A stretch of DNA of 64,000 nucleotides from Streptomyces sp. ICC1. GTDB lineage: Bacteria; Actinomycetota; Actinomycetes; Streptomycetales; Streptomycetaceae. Position numbers and translations under genes: made by a program. Location of the stretch: assembly GCF_003287935.1 (NCBI RefSeq), contig NZ_CP030287.1, positions 3,934,267-3,998,266 of the forward strand, given 5' to 3'. Position 1 is the first letter of the stretch. Every line of letters begins with the position of its first letter. The notes beneath the pieces were generated by a model. It was not told where the DNA came from. It did not search any database and worked only from the letters and a program-made list of their open reading frames with translations. Of the stretch, positions 40,172-49,502 are shown one piece after another.

Positions 40172-41611
40172 TCAGTGCCCGCGCCGCCACGGCCCGGTGA
40201 CGGCCAGCATGATGCCCGGGTCCTGGATGTTGGCGAACAGCGTCCGACCGTCCGGGGAGAAGCAGACGCCCGTGAACTCCGAGTACTCCGGCGCCTCGGC
40301 GGTCCCCATGTTCATCTCGTTGCGCGCCAGCGGGTACGTGCGCCCCGACTCGGTCGCGCCGAACAGGTGCTGGAGCCCCGAGCCGTCCTCGGCGATGATC
40401 AGGCCGCCGTACGGGGAGACCGTGATGTTGTCGGGGCCGTCGTACCCGCCGTCCACCGACGGGTCGGCGTTCACCCCGATCAGGACCGTCAGCCGGACCG
40501 TGCGCCGCTTGGGGTCGTAGAACCACACCTGGCCGTCGTGGGCCTTGCCCGGGCTCTCCTCGCGGGCGTAGGAGGAGACGAAGTACGCGCCGCCGTCAGC
40601 CCACCACATGCCCTCCAGCTTGCGGCCGCGGGTCACGGCCGCCGCCCCGAACTGCTTGCGCACCGGCACGGTGCGGGCGTCCCGGTCCACGACCGGCACC
40701 CAGTCCACCCCGTAGGTGGTCCCGATCTTCGTCGCCCGCGAGAGGTCGTCGACGAACACTCCCGTGCTGTCGAAGCACTTGGCGGCGGCCAGCACGCCGG
40801 CGTCGGCGGCGAGCGTACGGAGCTTGCCGCGCCCGTGGTGGAAGCCGCTCGGCGGGGCCCAGCGGTAGAGCAGCCCGTTGGGGCCGGAGGCGTCCTCGGT
40901 CAGGTAGGCGTGGCCGCGCTTGGGATCGATGACGACGGCCTCGTGCGCGTACCGGCCGAAGGCCTTGACGGGCTTGGGGTCGCGGTTGGCGCGGCGGTCG
41001 TGCGGGTCCACCTCGAAGACGTAGCCGTGGTCCTTGGTCATGCCGTTCTTGCCGGCCAGGTCCTCGTTCTCCTCGCAGGTCAGCCAGGTGTCCCAGGGGG
41101 TCGAGCCGCCCGCGCAGTTGGTCGACGTACCGGCGACGCCGACCCATTCGGCGACCTCGCCACCGCGCCGGACCTCGACGACCGTGCAGCCGCCGGACGC
41201 CGCCGGGTCGTAGACGAGGCCCTCGGTGAGCGGGACGGGGTGCGTCCAGCCCGAGCGCGGGCCCTTCAGCTCGTGGTTGTTGACGAGGAGGGTGACTCCC
41301 CGGTGGCCTTCGAAGGCGGCCGTTCCGTCGTGGTTGGACGGGGTGATCTCGCCGGAGTCGAGCTTCGTGACACCGCTGTGGGTGATCACGCGGTACTTGA
41401 ATCCGGCCGGGAGGGCCAGGATTCCGGCCGGGTCGGGGACGAGCGGGCCGTAGCCGGGGCCGTGCGGGTGGCCGTGCCCGCCGCGCAGCGTCTCGTCGTC
41501 GGCGGCGAGGGCCCCGGGGGCGGTGGCGAGTGCGCCGACCGTCCCCGTGAGGGCGACTCCCGCGCCGGCGAGGACGGTGCGGGCGGTGAAGTCTCTACGG
41601 CTGAGCGGCAT
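40172..41611 (-). CDS. Tat-exported DUF839/PhoX-type protein
   Basis: A 479-residue protein exported through the Tat pathway: the N-terminus has RRDFTARTVLAGAGVALTGTV. It belongs to the DUF839/PhoX family: the glycine-rich GHGHPHGPGYGPLVPDPAGILALPAGFKYRVI, then HDGTAAFEGHRGVTLLVNNHE, TWLTCEENED and MGYNxx-like beta-propeller blades with SPYGGLIIAEDG. PhoX members are calcium-dependent phosphatases outside the cell. ATG 41611 has GGAGACCCG upstream. No phoP box was searched for. Confidence 0.85.
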   Translation of the reverse strand: MPLSRRDFTARTVLAGAGVALTGTVGALATAPGALAADDETLRGGHGHPHGPGYGPLVPDPAGILALPAGFKYRVITHSGVTKLDSGEITPSNHDGTAAFEGHRGVTLLVNNHELKGPRSGWTHPVPLTEGLVYDPAASGGCTVVEVRRGGEVAEWVGVAGTSTNCAGGSTPWDTWLTCEENEDLAGKNGMTKDHGYVFEVDPHDRRANRDPKPVKAFGRYAHEAVVIDPKRGHAYLTEDASGPNGLLYRWAPPSGFHHGRGKLRTLAADAGVLAAAKCFDSTGVFVDDLSRATKIGTTYGVDWVPVVDRDARTVPVRKQFGAAAVTRGRKLEGMWWADGGAYFVSSYAREESPGKAHDGQVWFYDPKRRTVRLTVLIGVNADPSVDGGYDGPDNITVSPYGGLIIAEDGSGLQHLFGATESGRTYPLARNEMNMGTAEAPEYSEFTGVCFSPDGRTLFANIQDPGIMLAVTGPWRRGH

Positions 41612-41776
41612 CGGGTCTCCAGGGGTGGGGAGGTGCTGCGCCTGTCGTGCGGTCGTCGGCGGACACGCTCCCGCCCGCACGTGAACGCCGACTGAACTAC
41701 CCGGGAAAACGAATCGACCCCTTGCCGGTCCCCCCGATGGCCGACTCCCTTTCGGGAACGGCCGGTTACCGCCGCC

Positions 41777-43348
41777 TCACACTCCCCGCGACCGCGCCTT
41801 GAACGCGGCCTTCCGGGCCTCCTTCGCCGCCTTCTTGTCGGGGTGCAGCCGGCCCATCGCCTCCAGGACGTACGCCGTCGCCGGGTGCTCCACGCGCCAC
41901 GCCTGGTCGAAGAAGCCGGTGTGGTGGGCGGTCAGCGACTCGATCAGCAGCGGCAGTTCCCGCGCCTCGTCCTCCCCGTCCGCCGCGAGCTGCGCGGCGA
42001 TCGTGTCGACGGTCAGCCAGAACACCATCGCCCCGTCCGGAGCCGGTACGCCGACCACCCCGCGCTCGGCCAGCCAGACGCGGGCGAGCCCGCCGAGCTC
42101 CGGGTCGTCCAGCACCGCGCGGACGGCCTGCTCGGCCTCGGCCGCATCGCCGTCGCCGCTGCCGCCACTGCCGGCTCCGGCTCCGACTCCGCCTCCGACC
42201 TGCGCGAGGGCCTGCTGGCAGCGCAGTCGGCGCAGCGGGGCACCCGGGTCGGCGCCACGGGCCGCGGCGAGCAGTTCGGCGACGGCCGCGGCCACCGGGC
42301 GGTCGGCGAGCCAGTGCTCGATCTCGGCCTGGGCGGCGCCCTCGGAGTAGTGGGAGACCGCGTCGAGCAGCACCTCGGCGCCCTTGTCGGCCAGGTCTCC
42401 GACGGCCGGGGCCTCCACGCCGGCCTCCAGCATGCGCGCCCGGATCCCGTACAGGCCGAGCGGGGTCAGGCGGACCATGCCGTACCGGGCGACGTCCTCA
42501 TCGTCGGCCACCCCGCCCGCGCCCGCGAGGAACTCCTCGTCGTCGGCCTCCGCCATCAGCTCCTCGTCGACGGGGCGGAACACGACCAGCCCGATCGGCT
42601 CCAGCTGCCGGAACTGGTCGTCGAGGCGCATCATCGCGTCCGAGACCTGTTCCAGTACGGCATCGGTCGGATCGCCCATGTCATCGGGCACCACCATCGA
42701 GGCGGCGAGGACGGGCAGCGGGACCGGGCCGTCGGCCGTGCCGCCCTCGGCGACGGCGAGCAGGTAGAGGTTGGCGAGGACCCCGTCGAGGAAGTCGGCC
42801 TCGCGGCGCGGGTTCCAGTCGAGCTGCTCGAAGTCGATCTCGCCGCCCGCGTCGAGGGCGTCCACGAGGTCGTCCAGGGCGGGCACGGCGGCGTCGGCGA
42901 GCACGGTGTCCAGGGCGGCGAGCCACAGGTCGAGCACGTCGCCGGGGGTGCCCGAGGTCAGCAGCGCCAGGTCCTCGCCGGGCTCGGCCGTACCGAACTC
43001 CGTGTCGGGGCCGAACTCCGTGTCGGGGCCCGACTCCTCCCCGGGCCCGGCCGCGTCCTCCTCCGGCTCGGTGACGTCGACGAGTCCGGTGTCGACGGCC
43101 ACGCGCCAGGCCTGGCCCGCGTGGCCGGCGGAGTCCTCGTCGGCGGCGTCGAGGCCGAGCAGGGCGACGGCCTCGGGGAGTTGCGCGGCGACGAGCTCGC
43201 CGCCGATGTCGACGCGGGTGTCCGGGCCGGCCCAGCGGGCGAGGCGGACCGCGCGGGCGAACAGCGGGGCGGCGAGGGCTTCGCGGGCCAGCTCCGCGTC
43301 GGAGGGCAGCCGTACCGGCGGCAGCGTGGGGTGCGAGTCTGCGGACAT
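41777..43348 (-). CDS. Large acidic conserved-type hypothetical protein
   Basis: A 523-residue, very acidic soluble protein. Helical stretches dominate (LAREALAAPLFARAVRLARW, DALDAGGEIDFEQLDWNPRREADFL, DDMGDPTDAVLEQVSDAMMRLDDQ). A GPDTEF hexapeptide is repeated in tandem at about residues 107-118 (18 bases repeated exactly at 42993-43030). The C-terminus is basic (KKAAKEARKAAFKARSRG). The region near ARYGMVRLTPLGLYGIRARM resembles a winged-helix strand. I do not know a function. ATG 43348 is the likely start. Confidence 0.7.
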   Translation of the reverse strand: MSADSHPTLPPVRLPSDAELAREALAAPLFARAVRLARWAGPDTRVDIGGELVAAQLPEAVALLGLDAADEDSAGHAGQAWRVAVDTGLVDVTEPEEDAAGPGEESGPDTEFGPDTEFGTAEPGEDLALLTSGTPGDVLDLWLAALDTVLADAAVPALDDLVDALDAGGEIDFEQLDWNPRREADFLDGVLANLYLLAVAEGGTADGPVPLPVLAASMVVPDDMGDPTDAVLEQVSDAMMRLDDQFRQLEPIGLVVFRPVDEELMAEADDEEFLAGAGGVADDEDVARYGMVRLTPLGLYGIRARMLEAGVEAPAVGDLADKGAEVLLDAVSHYSEGAAQAEIEHWLADRPVAAAVAELLAAARGADPGAPLRRLRCQQALAQVGGGVGAGAGSGGSGDGDAAEAEQAVRAVLDDPELGGLARVWLAERGVVGVPAPDGAMVFWLTVDTIAAQLAADGEDEARELPLLIESLTAHHTGFFDQAWRVEHPATAYVLEAMGRLHPDKKAAKEARKAAFKARSRGV

Positions 43349-43595
43349 GGGGCGGTTCTCCTCGCGGGCACGGGGTGGTTCGGGTCGTTCGGGTGGGGTC
43401 GGCCGCCCGGGCGGGGCCGGTCCCACGGCGCACCAGCGTAGACGTACTTGGGGTGCGTCCGGCCTGCGATCGCCTTTGGTTCATCCCACAGTCAGATTCC
43501 GTATCCCCTGTAGGGCTTGACAACTTTGCTGGCCACGAAGGAAATTGACGCGCGTAGATATCTGCCCTCTCCTCCACACACCGGAGTTCCTGCCC

Positions 43596-45437
43596 ATGCG
43601 CTCCTCGCATCCCCGTTCCGCCGCCGTCGCGGCCCTCGTCGCCACCGCGCTGGCCACCGGCCTCCTCGCGGGCACCGCCGACGCGGCCGAAGGCGCCGCG
43701 TCCGCCGATCCGACACGCATCCACGACATCCAGGGCACCACCCGGACCTCCCCGCTCGTCGGCAAGCAGGTCACCGACGTCGAGGGCATCGTCACGGGCG
43801 TACGCACCTACGGCTCGCGCGGCTTCTGGATCCAGGACCCGGACGCCGACGACAACGACGCCACCAGCGAAGGCGTGTTCGTCTTCACCAGCTCGGTCCC
43901 GACCGTCGCCGTCGGCGACGCCGTCAAGGTCTCCGGCACGGTCGGCGAGTACATACCCGGCGGGGTGACCTCCGGGAACCAGTCGGTCACCCAGATCTCC
44001 AAGCCGGTCGTGACCGTGGTCTCCTCCGGCAACGCGCTGCCCGCGGCCACCGCCGTCAACGAGTACTCCGTGCCGTGCGCCTACGCCCCGGCCGGCGACC
44101 CGGCCGCCGCCGGCAGCATCAACGCCCTGACCCTGGAGCCCGCGCGCTACGCCCTGGACTACTACGAGTCCCTCGAGGGCATGAGCGTCAAGATCGGCAC
44201 CTCCCGCGTGGTCGGCGCCACCGACCCGTACGCGGAGCTGTGGGTCACGGTCAAGGGCTGGGAGAACAACGCCAAGCGCGGCGGCACGGTCTACGGTTCG
44301 TACGAGTCCCAGAACACCGGCCGCCTGCAGATCCAGCAGCTCGCGCCGCTCGCGCAGCAGCCGTTCCCGGTGGCCAACGTCGGCGACAAGCTCGTGGGCA
44401 CCACCGAAGGCCCGCTGGACTTCAACCAGTTCGGCGGCTACACCCTGGTGGCCCGGACCCTGGGCACCGTGACGGCGGGCACCCTCGCCCCCGAGAAGAC
44501 CAAGGCGCAGGCCTCGAACGAGCTCGCGGTGGCGACGTACAACGTCGAGAACCTCGACCCGGGCGACCCGCAGGAGAAGTTCGACAACCTGGCGAAGGCC
44601 GTCGTCGAGAACCTCGCCTCCCCCGACGTCCTGGCCCTGGAGGAGATCCAGGACGACAACGGCGCCAAGAACGACGGCACCGTGTCGGCCGAGCAGACCC
44701 TGACGAAGTTCACCGCGGCGATCGCGGCCGCGGGCGGCCCCGCGTACCAGTGGCGGACCATCAACCCGGAGGACAAGAAGGACGGCGGCGAGCCCGGCGG
44801 CAACATCCGCCAGGTGTTCCTCTTCAACCCGGCGCGGGTCTCCTTCACCGAGCGCGCCCCGGGCGACGCCGTGACGGCGACCGGCGTGGTGAAGGAGAAG
44901 GGCAAGCCCGCCCTGACCCACTCCCCCGGCCGGATCGACCCGGCGAACGCGGCGTGGACCGACAGCCGCAAGCCACTGGCCGGCGAGTTCGTCTTCCGCG
45001 GCAAGACCGTCTTCGTGATCGCCAACCACTTCGGCTCCAAGGGCGGCGACGAGGGCCTGACCTCCTCGCACCAGCCTCCGGTGCGCTCCTCCGAGGCCAA
45101 GCGGCTGCTGCAGGCGCAGGCCGTGAACGGCTTCGTGAAGAGCATCCTGGCCGTGGACAAGAAGGCCGCGGTCCTCGTGGTCGGCGACATCAACGACTTC
45201 GAGTTCTCGGGCACGACGAAGGCGCTGGAGGACGGCGGGGCGCTGTACGCGGCGATCAAGTCGCTGCCGAAGGCGGAGCGCTACTCGTACGTCTACCAGG
45301 GCAACGCGCAGGTCCTCGACCAGATCCTGACGAGCCCGGGCATCAAGCAGTTCAGCTACGACAGCGTGCACATCAACGCGGAGTTCGCGAACCAGAACAG
45401 CGACCACGACCCGCAGATCGTCCGCTTCCGCCCGTAG
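43596..45437 (+). CDS. Secreted endonuclease/exonuclease/phosphatase-family protein
   Basis: A 613-residue exported protein. A signal peptide (residues 1-30, AAVAALVATALATGLLAGTADA) is followed by an OB-like domain (residues 40-150, TRIHDIQGTTRTSPLVGKQVTDVEGIVTG), common in extracellular nucleases. The EEP catalytic domain begins at about residue 305 (LAVATYNVENLDPGD), with LALEEIQDD, FVIANHFGSKGGD, VVGDINDFE and the C-terminal NSDHDPQI. It probably degrades extracellular DNA. ATG 43596 follows CCGGAGTTCC. Confidence 0.9.
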   Translation: MRSSHPRSAAVAALVATALATGLLAGTADAAEGAASADPTRIHDIQGTTRTSPLVGKQVTDVEGIVTGVRTYGSRGFWIQDPDADDNDATSEGVFVFTSSVPTVAVGDAVKVSGTVGEYIPGGVTSGNQSVTQISKPVVTVVSSGNALPAATAVNEYSVPCAYAPAGDPAAAGSINALTLEPARYALDYYESLEGMSVKIGTSRVVGATDPYAELWVTVKGWENNAKRGGTVYGSYESQNTGRLQIQQLAPLAQQPFPVANVGDKLVGTTEGPLDFNQFGGYTLVARTLGTVTAGTLAPEKTKAQASNELAVATYNVENLDPGDPQEKFDNLAKAVVENLASPDVLALEEIQDDNGAKNDGTVSAEQTLTKFTAAIAAAGGPAYQWRTINPEDKKDGGEPGGNIRQVFLFNPARVSFTERAPGDAVTATGVVKEKGKPALTHSPGRIDPANAAWTDSRKPLAGEFVFRGKTVFVIANHFGSKGGDEGLTSSHQPPVRSSEAKRLLQAQAVNGFVKSILAVDKKAAVLVVGDINDFEFSGTTKALEDGGALYAAIKSLPKAERYSYVYQGNAQVLDQILTSPGIKQFSYDSVHINAEFANQNSDHDPQIVRFRP

Positions 45438-45450
45438 CGGCGGTGCCGAG

Positions 45451-45479
45451 GGGGCCGGGCCGCACCGCCGCCCGGCCCC
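45451..45479 (+). terminator. Terminator after the EEP gene
   Basis: A 10-bp stem (45451-45460 with 45470-45479, loop 9 bases) followed by TTT, 13 bases after the stop. Good intrinsic terminator. Confidence 0.8.
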
Positions 45480-45496
45480 TTTGGCATGATCCGGGC

Positions 45497-45982
45497 ATGA
45501 TCTTCCGTACCGCGACACGCCAGGACCTGCCCGCCGTACTCGCCCTGCTGACGCAGGACGACCCGCCGGGGGCCGTGGCCCCCGAGGCGGTCGAGGTCAC
45601 CGCGGCCCACGAGCGGGCCTTCGCGTCGATCGGGGCCGACGCCCGCAACGAGATGCTGGTGCTGGTGGAGGACGGGGCCGTCCTGGGCTGCCTGCAGCTG
45701 ACGTACATCCCGGGCCTGGGCCAGGGCGGGCGGGAGCGGGCGCTCGTCGAGGCGGTACGGATCCGGGCGGACCGGCGGGGCGGCGGACTCGGCGCCCGCC
45801 TGATGGAGCTGGCGGCGGAGCGGGCCCGCGAGCGCGGCTGCGGCCTGATGCAGCTGACCAGCGACAAGCGGCGGGGCGCCGCGCACCGCTTCTACGAGCG
45901 ACTGGGCTTCACCCGCAGCCACGAGGGCTTCAAGCTCCCGCTGGACCGGGCCGTCTCCTTCGGATCCCGCCGGGCCACATAG
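45497..45982 (+). CDS. GNAT-family N-acetyltransferase
   Basis: A 161-residue acyltransferase. FRTATRQDLPAVLALLTQDDPPGA opens the fold, and the acetyl-CoA loop is RADRRGGGLGARLMEL (RxxGxG). HRFYERLGFTRSHEGFKL is the C-terminal GNAT motif. It acetylates a small amine or a protein; no substrate is suggested by the context. ATG 45497 lies 17 bases after the upstream terminator, so it has its own promoter or is weakly read through. Confidence 0.92.
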   Translation: MIFRTATRQDLPAVLALLTQDDPPGAVAPEAVEVTAAHERAFASIGADARNEMLVLVEDGAVLGCLQLTYIPGLGQGGRERALVEAVRIRADRRGGGLGARLMELAAERARERGCGLMQLTSDKRRGAAHRFYERLGFTRSHEGFKLPLDRAVSFGSRRAT

Positions 45983-46089
45983 GGACCTTGGGCCCTTGCG
46001 TGACGCTCAGCACATCCCTACCCATTCGGGCGGTTCTGGTGTTGAGTGTCCCCACGCCCGATCTTGTACCGCACTCTTGGGAGGACCGC

Positions 46090-46344
46090 GTGTTCCCCTC
46101 CGTTTCCCTGGCCCAGGAAATCGGCATCGCCGTCCTGCTCGTGGCCGCCCTCATCTGGTTCATCGGCCTCGGCCACATGCTGTGGGACAGCCGCTTCCAC
46201 CACCCGGAGCCGGGCGCCTTCGAGGGCCTCTCGGTGATCCCGGCCCAGCGCGGCTCGGCCTCCCACCCGCTGGAATCGGTGGAGCTCACCGAGGCGGAGC
46301 AGCAGGCCTTCGCCGGCCTGGTCCGCACGATCCCCCTGCACTGA
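46090..46344 (+). CDS. Small single-pass membrane protein
   Basis: An 84-residue protein with one membrane helix (EIGIAVLLVAALIWFIGLGHML, residues 8-29) and a soluble tail with HPLESVELTEAEQQAFAGLVRTI. GTG 46090 has an excellent GGGAGGA ribosome site, so the long upstream frame is not used. Function unknown. Confidence 0.75.
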   Translation: MFPSVSLAQEIGIAVLLVAALIWFIGLGHMLWDSRFHHPEPGAFEGLSVIPAQRGSASHPLESVELTEAEQQAFAGLVRTIPLH

Positions 46345-46365
46345 CCCCACGGTCCCGCCCGCGAA

Positions 46366-46394
46366 CGCCCTCCCCCGCTCGGGGCGGGAGGGCG
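46366..46394. terminator. Convergent terminator between membrane gene and dapD
   Basis: A 9-bp stem CGCCCTCCC/GGGAGGGCG (46366-46374 with 46386-46394, loop CCGCTCGGGGC), with extra pairing outside it. It lies in the 74-base gap between two convergent genes. Confidence 0.75.
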
Positions 46395-46418
46395 CTCGCG
46401 CGGCCGGTTCGGTGAGCG

Positions 46419-47399
46419 TCAGTTGTGGCTGTGGAGGACCTCGTTCAGGCCGCCCCAGGCAGCCTTGTACGGGCGGGCCTCGACGGCGCCGGAGACCGAG
46501 TTGCGGCGGAACAGGATGTTGTTGGCGCCCGAGAGCTCCAAGGCCTTGACGATCTGGCCGTCCGGGAGGGTGACGCGGGTGCCCGCGGTCACGTACAGGC
46601 CGGCCTCGACGACGCACTCGTCGCCCAGCGCGATGCCCACGCCCGCCTCGGCGCCGATCAGGGTGCGCTCGCCGATCGAGATGATCTGCTTGCCGCCGCC
46701 CGACAGGGTGCCCATCGTGGACGCGCCGCCGCCGATGTCGGAGCCGTCGCCGACGACGACGCCCGCCGAGATGCGGCCCTCGACCATGGAGGTGCCCAGC
46801 GTGCCGGCGTTGAAGTTGACGAAGCCCTCGTGCATCACGGTGGTGCCCTCGGCGAGGTGCGCGCCCAGGCGGACCCGGTCCGCGTCGGCGATGCGCACGC
46901 CCTTGGGGGCGACGTAGTCCGTCATCCGGGGGAACTTGTCGATCGAGGTGACCTGGAGGTGCAGGCCCTCGGCGCGCGCGTTCAGCCGTACGGTCTCCAC
47001 CTGGTCGATGGCGACCGGGCCGAGCGAGGTCCAGGCGACGTTGGCCAGGAGGCCGAAGACGCCGTCCAGGTTCTGGCCGTGCGGCTTGACCAGGCGGTGG
47101 CTGAGCAGGTGCAGGCGCAGGTACGCGTCGTGCGCGTCCAGCGGCTTGTCCTCCAGGGAGGCGATCACGGTGCGGACGGCTACGACCTCGACGCCGCGGA
47201 CGGCGTCCTGGCGGATCGCCTTGGGCGCGGTGGCGCCCAGCAGCTCCACGGCCTGCTCGGCGGTGAGGCGCTCGGTGCCGGCCGGGCCGGGCTCGGCGAC
47301 GAGCTGGGGAGCGGGGAACCAGGTGTCGAGGACGGTGCCGTCGGCGGTGATGGTGGCAAGTCCGGCGGCGACGGCGCCGGTGGTACGCGTAGCAGTCAT
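46419..47399 (-). CDS. dapD: Tetrahydrodipicolinate N-succinyltransferase
   Basis: A 326-residue left-handed beta-helix enzyme that adds succinyl to tetrahydrodipicolinate in lysine and meso-diaminopimelate synthesis. Typical segments are [24 protein letters not shown], then hexapeptide turns [47 protein letters not shown] and the C-terminal [12 protein letters not shown]. It belongs to the actinobacterial DapD type. The start at 47399 lies 9 bases beyond the stop of a truncated MFS gene, so its promoter may lie inside that remnant. Confidence 0.95.
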   Translation of the reverse strand: MTATRTTGAVAAGLATITADGTVLDTWFPAPQLVAEPGPAGTERLTAEQAVELLGATAPKAIRQDAVRGVEVVAVRTVIASLEDKPLDAHDAYLRLHLLSHRLVKPHGQNLDGVFGLLANVAWTSLGPVAIDQVETVRLNARAEGLHLQVTSIDKFPRMTDYVAPKGVRIADADRVRLGAHLAEGTTVMHEGFVNFNAGTLGTSMVEGRISAGVVVGDGSDIGGGASTMGTLSGGGKQIISIGERTLIGAEAGVGIALGDECVVEAGLYVTAGTRVTLPDGQIVKALELSGANNILFRRNSVSGAVEARPYKAAWGGLNEVLHSHN

Positions 47400-47408
47400 G
47401 CCCGAAAC

Positions 47409-47975
47409 CTAACCGGCGACGGCCCGCGGTCGCGAACCGGTCTCATGTGCCGGGCGCGGGTCGCGTCGCCCGTCGTGTCGCGACGCGTCCCGGGCCGGCC
47501 GCGCCGACATCCACAGCACGGCCGCGCCCGCGCCCGCCGCCAGCACCGCGCAGACCGGCCACAGCAGTCCGGGCGCCGCCGCGTACAGCGCTCCGCCGAG
47601 CGGTGCGCCGAGTGCGACTCCGCTGACCGAGACCCCCGCGTACAGGCTCTGGAACCGCCCGATGGCGTGTGCCGGGGCCTGGTCGGCGACGTAGGCGGTG
47701 GCGGTGGTCTTGTAAAGGATCTCGCCGAGGCTCAGCAGCACCATCATCAGCACGGCCGCCCTGATCCCGCTCCCGAGCAGCAGCGCGCCGTATCCGGCTC
47801 CGACGAGCAGCAGGCCTGCGCCGACGACGCGCAGCGGCGGGCGGGAGCGCAGGGCAACGGCGGCGGGGAGTTCCAGGACGAGGATGACGGCCCCGTTGAG
47901 GGCGATGACCAGCCCGTAGACGCCGGTGTCGAGGCCGTGGTCGGCGAGGAAGACCGGGAAGGTCGAGTACTGCTG
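47409..47975 (-). pseudogene. MFS transporter, N-terminal half lost at the IS insertion
   Basis: About 190 residues of the C-terminal half of an MFS carrier: QYSTFPVFLADHGLDTGVYGLVIALNGAVILVLELPAA, then GLLLVGAGYGALLLG, FQSLYAGVSVSGVALGAPLGGAL, and a final helix before PARDASRHDGRRDPR. The frame runs on into the mobile element, where it becomes meaningless. The N-terminal helices are nowhere in the window. Together with the peroxiredoxin stub on the other side of the element, this indicates a deletion of both 5' ends. Confidence 0.85.
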
Positions 47976-47987
47976 GCGTTGAAGTGC

Positions 47988-48009
47988 TCTCCCGGCTGGA
48001 GCCGGGAGA
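47988..48009. repeat. Subterminal IS hairpin
   Basis: TCTCCCGGC-TGGA-GCCGGGAGA: a 9-bp stem with a 4-base loop just inside the left boundary of the element. IS200/IS605 transposases recognise such hairpins as single-stranded DNA. Confidence 0.65.
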
Positions 48010-48016
48010 TTCCTGC

Positions 48017-49297
48017 TTACCTCGCGGCAGCGGGCTTGACGCGCTTCGCGCGCCTGACGACTGCCCTCCCGGCAGCCGGGATGAGCGCGAGGCCCATCCG
48101 GTACAGGTGCAAGACGTTGCGGGCCGCGTTGTGGTCGGCGGTGCCCGACCACCCGCAGTCCGGGTTCTTGCACACGAACACGGCCTGGGACTCCCGACTG
48201 CCCGGCGTGGTGAAGCCGCATGCCGAGCAGCGTTGGGAGGTACCGGGGGCGGGGACCTTGCGCAGGGTGCCGCCGTGCCGAGCGGTCTTGTACGTCAGCA
48301 TGGCGACCGTCCGGCCCCACGCCTCTCCGCTTATCGAGCGGTTCAGCCCGGATTTCTGGGCGACGTTCCTTCCCGGCTCTTCGATGGTTCCCTTGGCGGA
48401 CTTGACCATGTTCGCAATGGCGAGTGCTTCGACCACGACGGTGCCGTAGGTGCGGGCGATGGTGGTGGTCGTCAGGTGCTGCCAGTCGAGTGCCCGGCGC
48501 TTGGCTTTCGCGCGGAGTCCTGCGATCTGGTCGTAGGTGCGGTGCAGCCGGCGGCTGGCGTGCTCGCCGGGCTTGCGGTGCTACTTACGCTGCGAGGCGC
48601 GCTGCTCCAGGCGCAGGAGCGTGGCCTTCTCTCGATCGGTCAGCCACTCGCCGTGCTCGTACGTCTCACCGTCAGAGAGAGCCATGGGCACGGTGACGCC
48701 CACGTCGATGCCGACCTCCGGCCCCCGGTGAGGCTCAGGCTCGACCTCCAGGGCTTGGACGCGGAAGGCGATGTGCCAGCCGAGCGCGTCCTTGACCAGC
48801 CGCGCCCCGGTGATCCGGTTCTCCGCGTTGGCACGCTTGCCCACCGGCAGGTCTTTGGTCCACCGGAAACGCACCCGGCCGATCTTCGGCAGGTTGGCCA
48901 TGCCCCAGCGGCGATGCACTCGGGTGATGTTCAGGTCGCGGCCCTGTGGGATGTCCACGGACATCACCGTGCGGAACCGGCCCTTGAAGTTCGGGGCGTC
49001 GGCGCAGCCGTCCCAGCAGTTCTTCCACGCCTGAAAGTACGTCTTAAGCACCGCTTGCGCGGCCTGCGCGGGGAGGACGGCGAGGAAGTCGATGTCCTCG
49101 CGGGCCTGGCGGATCGCGGCGTCCGCGTTCGCCAGGGTCCGTTTTTCCTTCGGCATCATCTGCCACCAGGCGTGCAGCAGGTTCCACATGGTGCGGGCCG
49201 CGTGCGCCTGGCTATCACTCTTCAACACCTCGGCGCGCGATAGCGCGAGCCGGGCGCGGTGCCCGAACTACCGCTTGACCAGGGTGTCTTGACTCAT
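48017..49297 (-). pseudogene. tnpB: IS605-family TnpB with two in-frame TAG stops
   Basis: One continuous frame from ATG 49297 to 48017 (about 426 residues) encodes a TnpB RNA-guided nuclease relative. The RuvC motifs are EVGIDVGV (Asp), TVVVEALAI (Glu) and TADHNAARN (Asp). A zinc-ribbon CSACG followed by CKNPDCG lies near the C-terminus. RFRTVMSVDIPQGRDLN is typical of the Streptomyces group. TAG codons at 49268-49270 (LVKR-stop-FGHRAR) and 48581-48583 (SQRK-stop-HRKPGE) interrupt it, with no frame change. The catalytic residues themselves are intact. Pseudogene unless the TAGs are sequence errors. Confidence 0.88.
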
Positions 49298-49320
49298 GAT
49301 CAGGAACCTAGCAGTGGTTT

Positions 49321-49502
49321 ATGTCACCTCGCTGGAACCCTCATCGCGATGAACGCACCGGACGCCATGTTGTCCACAACCTGCACGTTCACTTGGTTTT
49401 CGTCACCGAGTACCGGCGGAATGCGTTCACCGACGCCACGCCGACCCGCACCGAAGAGAGCACGCGGGAGGTCTGCGCCGACTTCAAGGCCGAGCTGAAA
49501 CA
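49321..49502 (+). pseudogene. tnpA: Truncated IS200-type TnpA
   Basis: About 60 residues of the N-terminus of a Y1 transposase (MSPRWNPHRDERTGRHVVH, LHVHLVFVTEYRRNAFTD, REVCADFKAELKQ). The frame leaves the family at about 49,500, before the HUH metal motif (usually DHVHLL) and the catalytic tyrosine. Inactive. The break coincides with the start of the peroxiredoxin remnant. Confidence 0.8.

Larger units (their letters stand above)
47985..49502. mobile_element. Decayed IS200/IS605-type insertion sequence
   Basis: About 1.5 kb holding a tnpB on the minus strand and a short tnpA on the plus strand, divergently arranged as in IS605/IS608-like elements. The left edge carries a subterminal hairpin (47988-48009), expected near the right end of such an element. 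The tnpA side is cut off at about 49,502, where a peroxiredoxin 3' end begins, so that terminus was lost. tnpB has two in-frame TAG codons. The element cannot move by itself. Confidence 0.88.

Noticed and set aside
49259..49498. Alternative plus-strand frame overlapping tnpA
   Set aside because: Another frame at 49321 gives the TnpA motifs (VHLVFVTEYRR); this one does not.
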